64,000 nucleotides of DNA from an uncultured Christensenellaceae bacterium (GCA_910586825.1 CAJUJF010000009.1:18036-82035); one strand, 5' to 3'; positions 1 to 6,966 are shown, counted from the first letter of the stretch. Made by a program: numbers and translations. The notes: a model not told the origin generated them from the sequence alone.

Positions 1-242
1 CCGTCGTACCACGCAGGATGCTGACTGTCTATCTTTTTGATGTCTACTATTCTCATTACTTCCGGCAACCGAATTTCTTTCCCCGTTCCTTCCTCGACGA
101 TTTGGACTTCGTTCAACCCGTACCTGTCAAATAACTTCGTAACGGCTTCGTCGAAACTGTTTACCGCACAGTCGTAACCGATAGACTTATCTTCCGTTCT
201 GAACTTGTGCCATCCGCTTTCGTACTTATATAAAATCTTCAT
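1..242 (-). CDS. Hypothetical protein, partial (C-terminus beyond window)
   Basis: An open frame of 80 codons runs from an ATG at 242 off the left edge without a stop. The visible part is hydrophilic, has no recognisable motif and begins MKILYKYESGWHKF. Its start overlaps the stop of the next upstream gene by an ATGA, so it is the last visible gene of a tight minus-strand operon of small unknown proteins (1-1902). Function unknown; accessory or mobile-element cargo by context. Confidence 0.55.
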   Translation of the reverse strand, partial: MKILYKYESGWHKFRTEDKSIGYDCAVNSFDEAVTKLFDRYGLNEVQIVEEGTGKEIRLPEVMRIVDIKKIDSQHPAWYD

Positions 243-412
243 TCACACACCTCTATTCCGCCATACGGTAATCTGTAGTAATTCGGAATTTTAACCATCT
301 CACTTGCGTTATTGTAAAAGCAAGATAATATTTCAACTGCTTCGCGCTCCGAAATTTCCGTCTTGACAAACTCTCTTTTCTCGTCGCTCCATACTTCCTT
401 TACAATTTTCAT
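239..412 (-). CDS. Small hypothetical protein (57 aa)
   Basis: This short frame starts MKIVKEVWSDEKREF at 412 and ends with a TGA that overlaps the ATG of the following gene (ATGA), a sign of translational coupling. It is acidic and basic mixed, has no membrane segment and no family I recognise. It is supported by its place in a gapless series of minus-strand small ORFs and by the overlap. Confidence 0.5.
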   Translation of the reverse strand: MKIVKEVWSDEKREFVKTEISEREAVEILSCFYNNASEMVKIPNYYRLPYGGIEVCE

Positions 413-416
413 AACA

Positions 417-743
417 TTACCCCTTCAAATTACAAATCTTCGTGTAGTCCACGAACTCGCTCGGACGGATTTCCGCAATGCACTCGCCAGTGCAAGGCGT
501 TAATCCTATGCTGTTGTCTTCGTTTATTAAGAACCGTCTATTGCACTTATATTTTCTGCTCGGAGTTCCTGCGAAAAACGTACCGTCGCCCGTTTCCGCC
601 ACCTTTTCCCATACGCCGCCCGTCCACTGACTTCCATTGAATACCCGCAACACGAGACTGTGGTCTATTGTTTCGTTAAGATGTACTGACGCACCGTCGT
701 CTATGTACTTGTTTGCCAAATCTATAAGTTCTTTGATAGTCAT
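417..743 (-). CDS. Hypothetical protein (108 aa)
   Basis: A 108-residue soluble protein starting MTIKELIDLANKYI. No signal peptide or membrane segment is visible; three cysteines (CNRR, CTGEC) lie in the second half. It overlaps the upstream gene by 4 nt. I do not recognise the family. Its neighbours are all short unknown proteins, a pattern typical of phage or conjugative-element early regions. Confidence 0.55.
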   Translation of the reverse strand: MTIKELIDLANKYIDDGASVHLNETIDHSLVLRVFNGSQWTGGVWEKVAETGDGTFFAGTPSRKYKCNRRFLINEDNSIGLTPCTGECIAEIRPSEFVDYTKICNLKG

Positions 744-1036
744 TGCATTTCCTCCGTTCCAATAAAGGTCAAATCGTAGTCTTTCAATTCTTTCTCCGTA
801 AGCAACCGTGAATAAACGATCACGTCGTAGAAATTCTCCGCAGGGCTATTGCGCCGCTCAATAAATCCGTCCATCGGTTGACATCCGATTGAGAACCCGC
901 GTAACCTCATACCGTACACATACTTTTTCATTTCTTTTTCTTTTGGTTCAAAATGTGTATTGCAAAATCCAAACACAATCCCGATTTCAAGCCTGCAGTT
1001 GTCGATATGTTTACAGTTCTCACAATAACCTTTCAT
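740..1036 (-). CDS. Cys-rich small hypothetical protein (98 aa)
   Basis: The N-terminus has a cysteine cluster (CENC at about residues 6-9, then two further Cys) that could bind zinc; the second half contains the stretch YGMRLRGFSIGCQPMDGF. An in-frame ATG six bases upstream is rejected as the start because a GGAG sequence touches it and is correctly spaced (about 6 nt) only for the ATG at 1036. Function unknown; cargo of the mobile region. Confidence 0.55.
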   Translation of the reverse strand: MKGYCENCKHIDNCRLEIGIVFGFCNTHFEPKEKEMKKYVYGMRLRGFSIGCQPMDGFIERRNSPAENFYDVIVYSRLLTEKELKDYDLTFIGTEEMQ

Positions 1037-1045
1037 ATCCATCTC

Positions 1046-1204
1046 CTACGCTTCAAATACGACAAATTCTTTTGTGCCACTTTTCGACTGTAACCGCTTG
1101 CGTTTGATTATCTTCGCAAACTTCGCCGCCGCGTCTTGTTCTGATTCTGCTTTTACCGTCCATCTTAAAGGCTCACAGTAAAATCCGCAAAGAAACTTTT
1201 TCAT
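1046..1204 (-). CDS. Small hypothetical protein (52 aa)
   Basis: The start at 1204 (MKKFLCGFYCEPLRW) is preceded by AAGGAG at good distance, so the longer frame upstream is not used. The protein is basic in the middle (KIIKRKRLQSK) and ends KEFVVFEA. From memory, similar short proteins occur on mobile elements of gut Firmicutes, but I assign no function. Confidence 0.55.
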   Translation of the reverse strand: MKKFLCGFYCEPLRWTVKAESEQDAAAKFAKIIKRKRLQSKSGTKEFVVFEA

Positions 1205-1214
1205 ATCGCGCTCC

Positions 1215-1532
1215 TTATAAATGAGAGAACTCTGCAACAAATCCATCATCCCTGTACGGAAGACCTTTACTGTCGAGCAACTTTTTAATTGTTTCAATGC
1301 GATAGCCCCAACCATCTGGACTGTACCTGAACTCATTATCTGCTATCGGGTACTTCTCGTTAGATGCGCCGCAATTTCTGTACCGTAACTTACTCCATTC
1401 TTTTTCCAACTGCTCATCTGTATGCTCCTTATACGGAATACCATACGCTTTGCAGGTATTCTTCCCGCTGAACACGCGCAGCACCTTCCAGCCTTCTTTT
1501 GTAATGACAAGCGTCTTTTCAAACATTTCCAT
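1215..1532 (-). CDS. Hypothetical protein (105 aa)
   Basis: The ATG at 1532 (MEMFEKTLVITKEGW) is preceded by GGAGGGAGG, which fixes the start well inside a longer open frame. The product is soluble, rich in aromatic and charged residues, with no motif I can name. It is the second gene of the minus-strand operon. Confidence 0.5.
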   Translation of the reverse strand: MEMFEKTLVITKEGWKVLRVFSGKNTCKAYGIPYKEHTDEQLEKEWSKLRYRNCGASNEKYPIADNEFRYSPDGWGYRIETIKKLLDSKGLPYRDDGFVAEFSHL

Positions 1533-1545
1533 TTTCCTCCCTCCG

Positions 1546-1902
1546 TTAGTCGCTTGTGAGCAGGTCGTACACTTCCTGCGTTTCCTGTCTGTCGTGAATG
1601 GGTAACGGATTCCCAGCAAGTTCGCTGAATCTGCTGTCGCTCGAATAAGCAAGATTCCCGCCGAACATCCATCCAAGATGCTGCGGTCTCGCAACCGGCT
1701 CGATGTGTTTGTACGTTCCAAATCCGAAGTTCCTCGTTACAACTTTTACCAAGTTTTCGGGCGGGTTCTCTTCGTCAATGGTTACGTAGCCTTTATCGCA
1801 CACCAGCAGCAACTGTTCGTATTTACTGCTGATACCGCCGTTCGTGCAATCGCAACCTCTGCGCCGCTTCGTAACGTAAACTTCGATAGGTAATGCTTTC
1901 AT
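1546..1902 (-). CDS. Hypothetical protein (118 aa), first gene of operon
   Basis: The first gene after the promoter at 1954-1982. AAGGAG lies just upstream of the ATG. The N-terminus is basic with a CDC motif (KRRRGCDC), followed by a mixed soluble region. No family recognised. Its position next to a regulated-looking promoter and a repeat array makes it the lead gene of the small-protein cassette. Confidence 0.55.
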   Translation of the reverse strand: MKALPIEVYVTKRRRGCDCTNGGISSKYEQLLLVCDKGYVTIDEENPPENLVKVVTRNFGFGTYKHIEPVARPQHLGWMFGGNLAYSSDSRFSELAGNPLPIHDRQETQEVYDLLTSD

Positions 1903-1953
1903 TTCAAACTCCTTTTCGGTCTTGCCGATATGTAATATTTATTTTGTACTTTC

Positions 1954-1982
1954 ATTCTAACTTACAGAATTGTAATTGTCAA
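1954..1982 (-). promoter_or_regulatory. Sigma-70-type promoter of the small-ORF operon
   Basis: Read on the minus strand there is TTGACA (1982-1977), a 17-nt spacer and TAGAAT (1959-1954). It faces the gene starting at 1902, about 50 nt away. Confidence 0.75.
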
Positions 1983-2042
1983 ACGGATTTCGTGTATTTT
2001 GCAGATTTTTTTTGAAAATTTTTATTACCGTGTATTCAAGCA

Positions 2043-2112
2043 TATTTCTGCAACAGAAAAACATATTTTGCGTTATTTCTGTGACGATAAAAACGATAAT
2101 TCAATATTTCTG
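2043..2112. repeat. Three TATTTCTG repeats at exact 31-bp spacing
   Basis: TATTTCTG occurs at 2043, 2074 and 2105, each followed after two variable bases by AC. The 31-bp period is close to three helical turns, so the sites would lie on one DNA face. They sit 60-130 bp upstream of the promoter at 1954-1982, so binding sites for a regulator are likely; iterons of a replication origin are an alternative. Confidence 0.5.
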
Positions 2113-2294
2113 CTACGGGAGTACATATAGTATAGGAAAGTATAGAAAATCATAGATAGTAAAAGAGAGTATAGAGCGTATAAACTTCTGGTTGCGCTTG
2201 TAAGCCCTTTTATCGTCCATCCGATAGTTTATAAGAACTTCGTTTTTTGTTAACGTCATATAGCCGTGAGCGCGTATTTTGCTATTTTTGCGCA

Positions 2295-2333
2295 TAAAAA
2301 AAGACCTTGCTATGAATTACTCATAACAAGGTC
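2295..2333 (-). terminator. Terminator of the toxin-antitoxin operon
   Basis: On the minus strand GACCTTG-T-TATGA pairs with TCATA-G-CAAGGTC and is followed by a run of eight T. It lies just after the toxin stop. Confidence 0.8.
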
Positions 2334-2347
2334 GATTTCGTTTGCGT

Positions 2348-2620
2348 TTAGAACAAATCAGCGTGTGTTCCCGTTCTGGAAAGGAATAGTATCAATTCTG
2401 TATCGTCTGCCCTATAAACAAGCAACCAGTCAGGGAGTACGTGACATTCGCGGAATCCTGCGTACTTCCCTGTAAGATTATGGTCTCTATATTTTTCCGG
2501 CAGCGTTTCTTTATTTGCGAGTTTTGTTACAACCGCGTCAAGTAAATCCAAATCGTACCCACGTTTCGCGGCAAGTTTCAGATCGCGTTTGAACTGATTA
2601 GAAAGTACAACTTCAAGCAT
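2348..2620 (-). CDS. YafQ-like RelE-superfamily toxin (mRNA interferase)
   Basis: This 90-residue protein matches the YafQ branch of RelE-type toxins, which cut mRNA on the ribosome. The second half carries the family signature: DHNL (residues 46-49), a REC-H-x3-DWLLVYR block and the terminal SRTGTHADLF. The histidines, the DW pair and the final Phe correspond to residues needed for cleavage in E. coli YafQ (established knowledge). The gene lies 1 nt after the antitoxin gene, is full length and appears intact. It may stabilise the mobile region. Confidence 0.88.
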   Translation of the reverse strand: MLEVVLSNQFKRDLKLAAKRGYDLDLLDAVVTKLANKETLPEKYRDHNLTGKYAGFRECHVLPDWLLVYRADDTELILFLSRTGTHADLF

Positions 2621-2621
2621 T

Positions 2622-2894
2622 TCACAGCACCTCGCTTAATGCGGCTTTGAAATTCGGGTATCTTTTATAGGCGCTGGGGTTTTTCTTCATTTCCTCAAAC
2701 TCATCCATAGCCGCAATAGTTGTGGCGTTCGGGATTTTTGCGCTTACATCAAACGGAATACCCTGCTCCATCAAGATTCTTTTGAGATACATATTGATTG
2801 CTGCGGTCATATTCAACCCCATTTCGTCCAAAAGCATCTCAACCGCTTGCTTCGTTCCTTCATCAACGCAAACATTGATTTTAGCAGTAGCCAT
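2622..2894 (-). CDS. RelB/DinJ-family antitoxin
   Basis: A 90-residue protein that begins MATAKINVCVDEGTK, the ribbon-helix-helix strand plus helix typical of RelB/DinJ antitoxins, which bind DNA and repress their own operon. The acidic C-terminal half would wrap the toxin. The ATG at 2894 has GGAGG 6 nt upstream, so a longer in-frame start at 2909 is not used. It is the first gene of a two-gene operon with the YafQ-like toxin. Confidence 0.88.
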   Translation of the reverse strand: MATAKINVCVDEGTKQAVEMLLDEMGLNMTAAINMYLKRILMEQGIPFDVSAKIPNATTIAAMDEFEEMKKNPSAYKRYPNFKAALSEVL

Positions 2895-2929
2895 AGTGAA
2901 CACCTCCAAATAGTTTATTTTATGCTTTC

Positions 2930-2958
2930 ATTCTACTATATTATACTCCATTTGTCAA
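2930..2958 (-). promoter_or_regulatory. Promoter of the toxin-antitoxin operon
   Basis: Minus strand TTGACA (2958-2953), 17-nt spacer, TAGAAT (2935-2930). Both boxes are identical to those of the promoter at 1954-1982. Confidence 0.75.
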
Positions 2959-3007
2959 TCATTATGCGCAAGAAAATATCTATTATGCGGAAAATATTTC
3001 AGGCAAC

Positions 3008-3047
3008 AAAAAAAAGACCCCGCCGTGCTTTTATACACAACGGGGTC
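3008..3047 (-). terminator. Terminator after the phage-like cassette
   Basis: On the minus strand GACCCCGTTGTG and CACGGCGGGGTC form a stem, followed by eight T. It ends the four-gene cassette 3076-4839. Confidence 0.8.
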
Positions 3048-3075
3048 GTACCTATCAATGCCTTGAATTTTCGCG

Positions 3076-3498
3076 TTACTTAAAGTGCTTTTCTCCAAGC
3101 CGCGTTGCCCAACCTTCAAACCAAATCGAATCGTAATCGGGTAACTCACTATACTTTTTCTTTCCGCTCCGCACAATCAGTTCCCTGTACCAGTATCTTA
3201 TCATAGACGGGATGCTTACGAGAAACGGCATCAAAACACCGAGCATTATGTTCTGTAATCCGTGTCCCGATTCGTGTTGCTTAATGTGCTGCGACGGATG
3301 TTTGTTTACGAAAAAGAAGCCGCCTGCTTCAAAGCCGCCCCAGCCTGAACCTACTTCAAAATATACAAAGTAGTGAAACCGTTGCGGCTTATGCCCTGTT
3401 ACGAGAAGCGCAAACGCGCAAATCGCGCCAAAGAGCGTCATAGGCAGCCCCCACGAAAGCGACAGTACCCAGAAGAGAATACCTTTAACTATCTTCAT
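3076..3498 (-). CDS. Membrane protein with HExxH metalloprotease-like motif (140 aa)
   Basis: Two hydrophobic segments near the N-terminus (residues about 5-35) are followed by a loop with the zinc-protease motif HESGH (about residue 75), a second hydrophobic stretch (LGVLMPFLVSIPSMI) and, near the C-terminus, WFEGWATRLG, whose Glu could be the third metal ligand. The arrangement resembles small membrane metalloproteases of unknown target seen in Firmicutes and Bacteroidetes genomes (memory). It is the last gene of the cassette with the holin-like protein and the reverse transcriptase and overlaps its upstream neighbour by 14 nt. Substrate unknown. Confidence 0.6.
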   Translation of the reverse strand: MKIVKGILFWVLSLSWGLPMTLFGAICAFALLVTGHKPQRFHYFVYFEVGSGWGGFEAGGFFFVNKHPSQHIKQHESGHGLQNIMLGVLMPFLVSIPSMIRYWYRELIVRSGKKKYSELPDYDSIWFEGWATRLGEKHFK

Positions 3499-3808
3499 CC
3501 GTTTTCTCCGCTTTCTTCTTGACCTGTTTCTTTGCGTACCGTTCTATGCCGTCAAACACCGTCTGAACGAGTGCATCCAGCATTTTGTAAGTAATAAACG
3601 GCTTCAATACCGCAGGTATCAGTTTTTGCAGTTGAGCGATAACTTCTGCCTTTTTTGCGTAGCCTTCCACGTCGTCGTTCTCCGCGTTATCTACTTCATC
3701 TGCGATTGCTTTGGTAATCTTATTCTTAACGTAAAAGTAATAAGACACCAAAATGCCCGCAATCGTTAAGATTGCGAACACAACTGTTAAAATAATTTCC
3801 CAAGTCAT
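3485..3808 (-). CDS. Holin-like phage membrane protein (107 aa)
   Basis: One strong N-terminal membrane segment (residues 5-27) is followed by a charged helix and a tail ending in lysine-rich sequence (KKQVKKKAEK). Size and layout resemble the LLH-type phage holins, which make holes in the cytoplasmic membrane at lysis. No endolysin lies next to it in the window, so the role is a family-level guess. Confidence 0.55.
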   Translation of the reverse strand: MTWEIILTVVFAILTIAGILVSYYFYVKNKITKAIADEVDNAENDDVEGYAKKAEVIAQLQKLIPAVLKPFITYKMLDALVQTVFDGIERYAKKQVKKKAEKTDEDS

Positions 3809-3814
3809 ATTTCA

Positions 3815-4150
3815 TTACCTCCTATTATTTCTGGGTTTAACTATTTTCTCAACAGGCAACTCCATTATTTCTTCGTATAACTTCGTAATAACTCCGTTGC
3901 CGCCGAGTTCGTGATAGGCTTCATAATTGTGGCGTACCGCTTCTTTTGCGTATATCGGGCAATACCCCTGTCGAGTGTACTTTTCGTGATACTCGATAAT
4001 CTTATTACGCAGAAGGCTTTGGACTCCGTTTTTCAAAGCGTTATTTTCTCGCGTCACCTTTTTGTACCTCATTCCTAAATACGTCGTGAGAGCGCCGAGC
4101 ACCCCCGTAATTGCCCACACTATAATGCTCGTAATAATGCTGACAGTCAT
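3815..4150 (-). CDS. Small phage-type membrane protein (111 aa)
   Basis: One N-terminal membrane segment (MTVSIITSIIVWAITGVLGA) is followed by a coiled helix and a conserved-looking block with GYCPIYAKEAVRHNYEAYH and LGGNGVITKLY. I associate this block with small proteins in clostridial prophage lysis regions. Its start overlaps the reverse transcriptase stop by ATGA, so the two are translationally coupled. Confidence 0.55.
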   Translation of the reverse strand: MTVSIITSIIVWAITGVLGALTTYLGMRYKKVTRENNALKNGVQSLLRNKIIEYHEKYTRQGYCPIYAKEAVRHNYEAYHELGGNGVITKLYEEIMELPVEKIVKPRNNRR

Positions 4151-4839
4151 TCTAAATCCTCCGGCTTGATAATAGTTCCTTCAAGGCATTTGTACCATAA
4201 TTCGCAGGGCTGTTCGCACGGCCCTTTCTCACAGGCTTGACAGATATTCTCTATCGTAATAACAGGTTCTTCCATACTCGTCTCCTTGTAAAATAGTTCG
4301 TAAAATAACTTATCCATACGTCTCAAGGTTCGTTTTGCGTTGCAATGTTTGATATGCCCACGCCACGAATTGTAAGATTGCTTGATGTCGAAAAACTCTC
4401 TTTCTCCTGCTCTATATTTCAGGCTCAACTTCTTCATCTTCCTGCGCTCTTTTACAATTCCCTTTCTCGCTGGAATAACAATAACCTTTCCCGTTTCTGT
4501 AAGAATAAATCTTCGTTTTAAGAACGTGATTCCGCGTGATAATTTGACTATCTGCGTTTTCTTTTCGTTCAGTCTTATTCCGAGACAGGCACAGATTTCT
4601 CGCAAATCAGCAAGGCATTTCTGCAGATGCTCTTTGCTATGGTGTAACATATAGCCGTCGTCCATATAACGGCCGTAGCCCTTGATATGTAAAACTTCTT
4701 TCACATAGTGATCTAACAGATTCGGAAAGCGAAGCGCCGAGACTTGCGATATTTGACTGCCAAGACCTAAACTTGCTTCTCCACCGAAATCGTCCACCAA
4801 ACGCTTGATGAAACTCGCCAACCGTTTGTCTGGGTAATA
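4147..4839 (-). pseudogene. Reverse transcriptase, 5'-truncated (DGR-like)
   Basis: The frame encodes the C-terminal part of a reverse transcriptase. Motif 4 reads LGSQISQ, which fits the [LIV]GxxxSQ form typical of diversity-generating retroelement enzymes rather than the QGxxxSP of group II introns. The catalytic palm motif is GRYMDDGYML, followed by the thumb-like region (GITFLKRRF). The N-terminal fingers and the first catalytic Asp motif are missing: the open frame stops at a TAA at 4842-4840, where unrelated sequence begins. The C-terminus has a Cys cluster (CQACEKGPCEQPC). With no start and no motif 1-3 the enzyme should be inactive unless the junction is an assembly artefact. Confidence 0.75.
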
Positions 4840-4842
4840 TTA

Positions 4843-5124
4843 ATTAAACCCAATATTACAACGGCGGGTTCTTATTCGTCCACATTAGTTTATAGTAGAC
4901 ATGGAGGAGGAAAACAATCGGAGTTTATTGGAATTCCAACGGAAAAATTGTTAGAATGGCTTAAAGAAGCTAAGCAAAGGGGTAATACGCAGAGAGCAAA
5001 AGCCATTGAACGCGAATTAAAAAACAGAGGTGAAAGAAATAGAAGAAAAAGGAGGGATAATCCTCACATGCGAGGTTGGTTTTTCTGGTTTTTATTTTTC
5101 CCCAATATTTTTGATGATGACTAA
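4843..5124 (+). pseudogene. C-terminal fragment of a larger protein, toxin-tail-like
   Basis: From the junction an open plus-strand frame of 93 codons ends at TAA 5122-5124. It has no start codon context and reads like the tail of a secreted polymorphic toxin or Rhs-type protein: SRHGGGKQSEFIGIP, then a helical basic part (KEAKQRGNTQRAKAIEREL, RGERNRRKR) and a Trp/Phe-rich end. The assignment to toxins is by resemblance only. It abuts the broken reverse transcriptase, so both are remnants of one recombination event or of a contig join. Confidence 0.45.
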
Positions 5125-5146
5125 GCGGAGATAATGATTTGAAAAT

Positions 5147-6199
5147 ATGAAAGTCGAAATTTGTGGATTAAATCAAGATGAAACATATCTGTGTAAACCC
5201 AAAGAGGTGCTCGCTTTCTTTAAGGGGGAGAATATTAAGATTACATTCGGTTATGTTTTTAGCAGGAACGAAGAGGAGAACAGCAAAGCCTGTAACATGC
5301 CTTACCGCCGCTTCGAAGAGAAGCTCAGACTTTCCCGCGGTACGGTCGCGCGCGGCATTTCTACGTTGAAAAACGCGGAAATTATCTATCAGGACAAGTC
5401 CCGACGTTCCGGCGCCGCTTATTCTTGCGCCGCGCCGCAAAGGAGCGGAATCAAAATTGAGCTCTACCTCTATCATACTAAGTTCAACGTGCGCGGAGAA
5501 TTAAAACCGCGCTATCTGACGCAATCCGAAATCAACGTACTTTGTCTGATGAAAACGCATTGCAGTAATCCAAAAGGCGATGGTTTGTTTCGCGGATCTG
5601 TCCGGGGGATTTCGAAAACCTTGAACCTATCAAAAACGACCGTACAAAAAGCAATCGACGTTCTGATGCACGCAGAACTTATCTTCCGCACGGACAAAAA
5701 CAAAGGTCTGAACGGACATAAGCGGAGCGCGTTTACCGTCAACGAGAAACTACTCCGCAGGGCGGAAAAAAATTACAAGCAAGCGTCGCAAGCACAGGAC
5801 GAACCGAAAAAGCCCAACACGTTATCGGAATACGAACACGCCGCCGATGCACGCGCCGAACGCGAACGGTACTATTCCAATCTTCGCGATTTCGCCTGGG
5901 CGCGCGTAGAAGCCTTTCAAACACGGCTCGATGCAGACGTTACATACAAGCGCGTAAACAGCTTGTGCCGAGCGGTAGAGCCCAAGATCGAGCGTGCTAA
6001 GCTCTATTCCCTTCCCGATCTTGCACTACTCCTGCGCGATCAGAAACGATTGCAAGGCGAACGCGCAAAGCGCATGGCGGAGCTGGGAATTTACGAAACC
6101 GACTTACAGCCGATCTGGAAATGCTCGAAGTGTTCCGATTCCGGATACCTTCCGAACGGACGAATGTGCGGGTGTTACCCCCAAGGGGGTGCGCGATGA
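5147..6199 (+). CDS. Putative replication initiator with two winged-helix domains and a zinc tail
   Basis: A 350-residue protein with two helix-turn-helix-like segments: about residues 30-80 (FEEKLRLSRGTVARGI) and 125-185 (ISKTLNLSKTTVQKAIDVL). A helical linker follows, and the C-terminus has CSKCSDSGYLPNGRMCGC, a CxxC...CxC module that closely resembles the zinc motif at the N-terminus of DnaC/DnaI helicase loaders. This fits a phage or plasmid replisome organiser, although no helicase or loader gene follows. The ribosome binding site is weak. A terminator lies 85 nt downstream. Confidence 0.6.
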   Translation: MKVEICGLNQDETYLCKPKEVLAFFKGENIKITFGYVFSRNEEENSKACNMPYRRFEEKLRLSRGTVARGISTLKNAEIIYQDKSRRSGAAYSCAAPQRSGIKIELYLYHTKFNVRGELKPRYLTQSEINVLCLMKTHCSNPKGDGLFRGSVRGISKTLNLSKTTVQKAIDVLMHAELIFRTDKNKGLNGHKRSAFTVNEKLLRRAEKNYKQASQAQDEPKKPNTLSEYEHAADARAERERYYSNLRDFAWARVEAFQTRLDADVTYKRVNSLCRAVEPKIERAKLYSLPDLALLLRDQKRLQGERAKRMAELGIYETDLQPIWKCSKCSDSGYLPNGRMCGCYPQGGAR

Positions 6200-6282
6200 T
6201 CTGCACGGTTTCTTGTAGGCGAACTGAATAAACAAGCGATTGAGCGCGGATAACCGCGCTTATAAACGTTAAGAGATTTCTA

Positions 6283-6313
6283 CCCGCACGGAGAAAACCG
6301 AGCGGGTTTTTCT
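6283..6313 (+). terminator. Terminator after the replication-like gene
   Basis: CCCGC (6283-6287) pairs with GCGGG (6302-6306), followed by TTTTTCTTT. Confidence 0.65.
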
Positions 6314-6850
6314 TTGCGTTCATTAGTGTTTCAATAATAATACTTTCAAAGTCCGAAAATCGGTACGGTGTCAGTCCAAAAAGTGGTACAGTGGATATCT
6401 ATATATTATAGAGAATCTCTTAAAAATCAGAATACGCGGCGCGCCCATAAAAATGGTCGCAAGCCGCGCATAAGCAAGACAGAAACCGCCCGGACGGGCG
6501 GTTTGGATCCGAAACGGCATATCCGAAAAATTTTTTAGGCTGTTTTTTACCCGAAAAAAATTTTCTATGAAGATTTTCCCATACGGAAAAATCTTCAAGA
6601 AAAATTTGTATGCGGAAGGGCAAGCCCTTACCCCCATAATACGCCTCCGTCGATACCGGCACAAGGGTTCGCACGCTTCCCCTTGTGCCGGTATTGTCGC
6701 TTAATCATCGACCCCTTTCTCCGATTAACCGACACCGCCCCGCCGCGTCATCTCCGCACCCTTTCGCCGTTCCTTCCGCTCTGCTCTCTCTTTCCGACGT
6801 TGGCTTGTCTGTTCCCCACCGTGCCGAACTCCCCGCGCCGTTCCTTCCGC
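6314..6850. other. Hairpin-rich non-coding region
   Basis: About 540 bp without a convincing gene. It holds three strong inverted repeats: 6483-6491/6496-6504 (AAACCGCCC), 6569-6579/6585-6596 (GAAGATTTTCC) and 6653-6667/6680-6694 (ATACCGGCACAAGGG, 12-nt loop). AT-rich blocks of A and T runs lie between them, and 6720-6850 is pyrimidine-rich on the plus strand. It could be a transfer or replication origin, or scar sequence of the mobile element. The open frames here lack ribosome binding sites. Confidence 0.45.
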
Positions 6851-6879
6851 TTGACTTTCCCGCGGCAATATGCTATACT
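6851..6879 (+). promoter_or_regulatory. Promoter of the type I toxin mRNA
   Basis: TTGACT (6851-6856), 17-nt spacer, TATACT (6874-6879). Predicted start of transcription is near 6886, giving an 80-nt leader. Confidence 0.8.
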
Positions 6880-6926
6880 CGTTTTAAGCAACAGGGTGTG
6901 CTGTACGGCGGTTTGCTCCCGCAGGG

Positions 6927-6947
6927 GGAAATTATGAGATAATTTCC
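6927..6947 (+). promoter_or_regulatory. Leader hairpin with a two-codon ORF upstream of the toxin
   Basis: GGAAATTAT (6927-6935) and ATAATTTCC (6939-6947) are a perfect 9-bp inverted repeat with a GAG loop. The sequence ATG AGA TAA (6934-6942) sits in it, 7 nt after a GGGGG purine run, and could be a minimal ORF. The hairpin ends 4 nt before the toxin ribosome binding site. Confidence 0.55.
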
Positions 6948-6966
6948 TTTCAAGGGGGTGGTGCTT

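Larger units (their letters stand above)
1903..2347. other. AT-rich non-coding stretch
   Basis: This 445-bp gap is clearly richer in A and T than its surroundings. It contains the promoter at 1954-1982, the 31-bp repeat array and a terminator at 2295-2333. The only open frame of note (2113-2295, minus) has no ribosome binding site and low-complexity composition, so I do not call it. Confidence 0.5.

Noticed and set aside
2113..2295. 60-codon minus-strand ORF in the AT-rich gap
   Set aside because: No ribosome binding site, low-complexity Tyr/Phe/Ile-rich end, and it overlaps the toxin-antitoxin terminator and the repeat array.
6371..6942. Several open frames on both strands between the replication-like gene and the toxin
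   Set aside because: They run through perfect inverted repeats and promoter elements, lack ribosome binding sites and have shadow-like composition.
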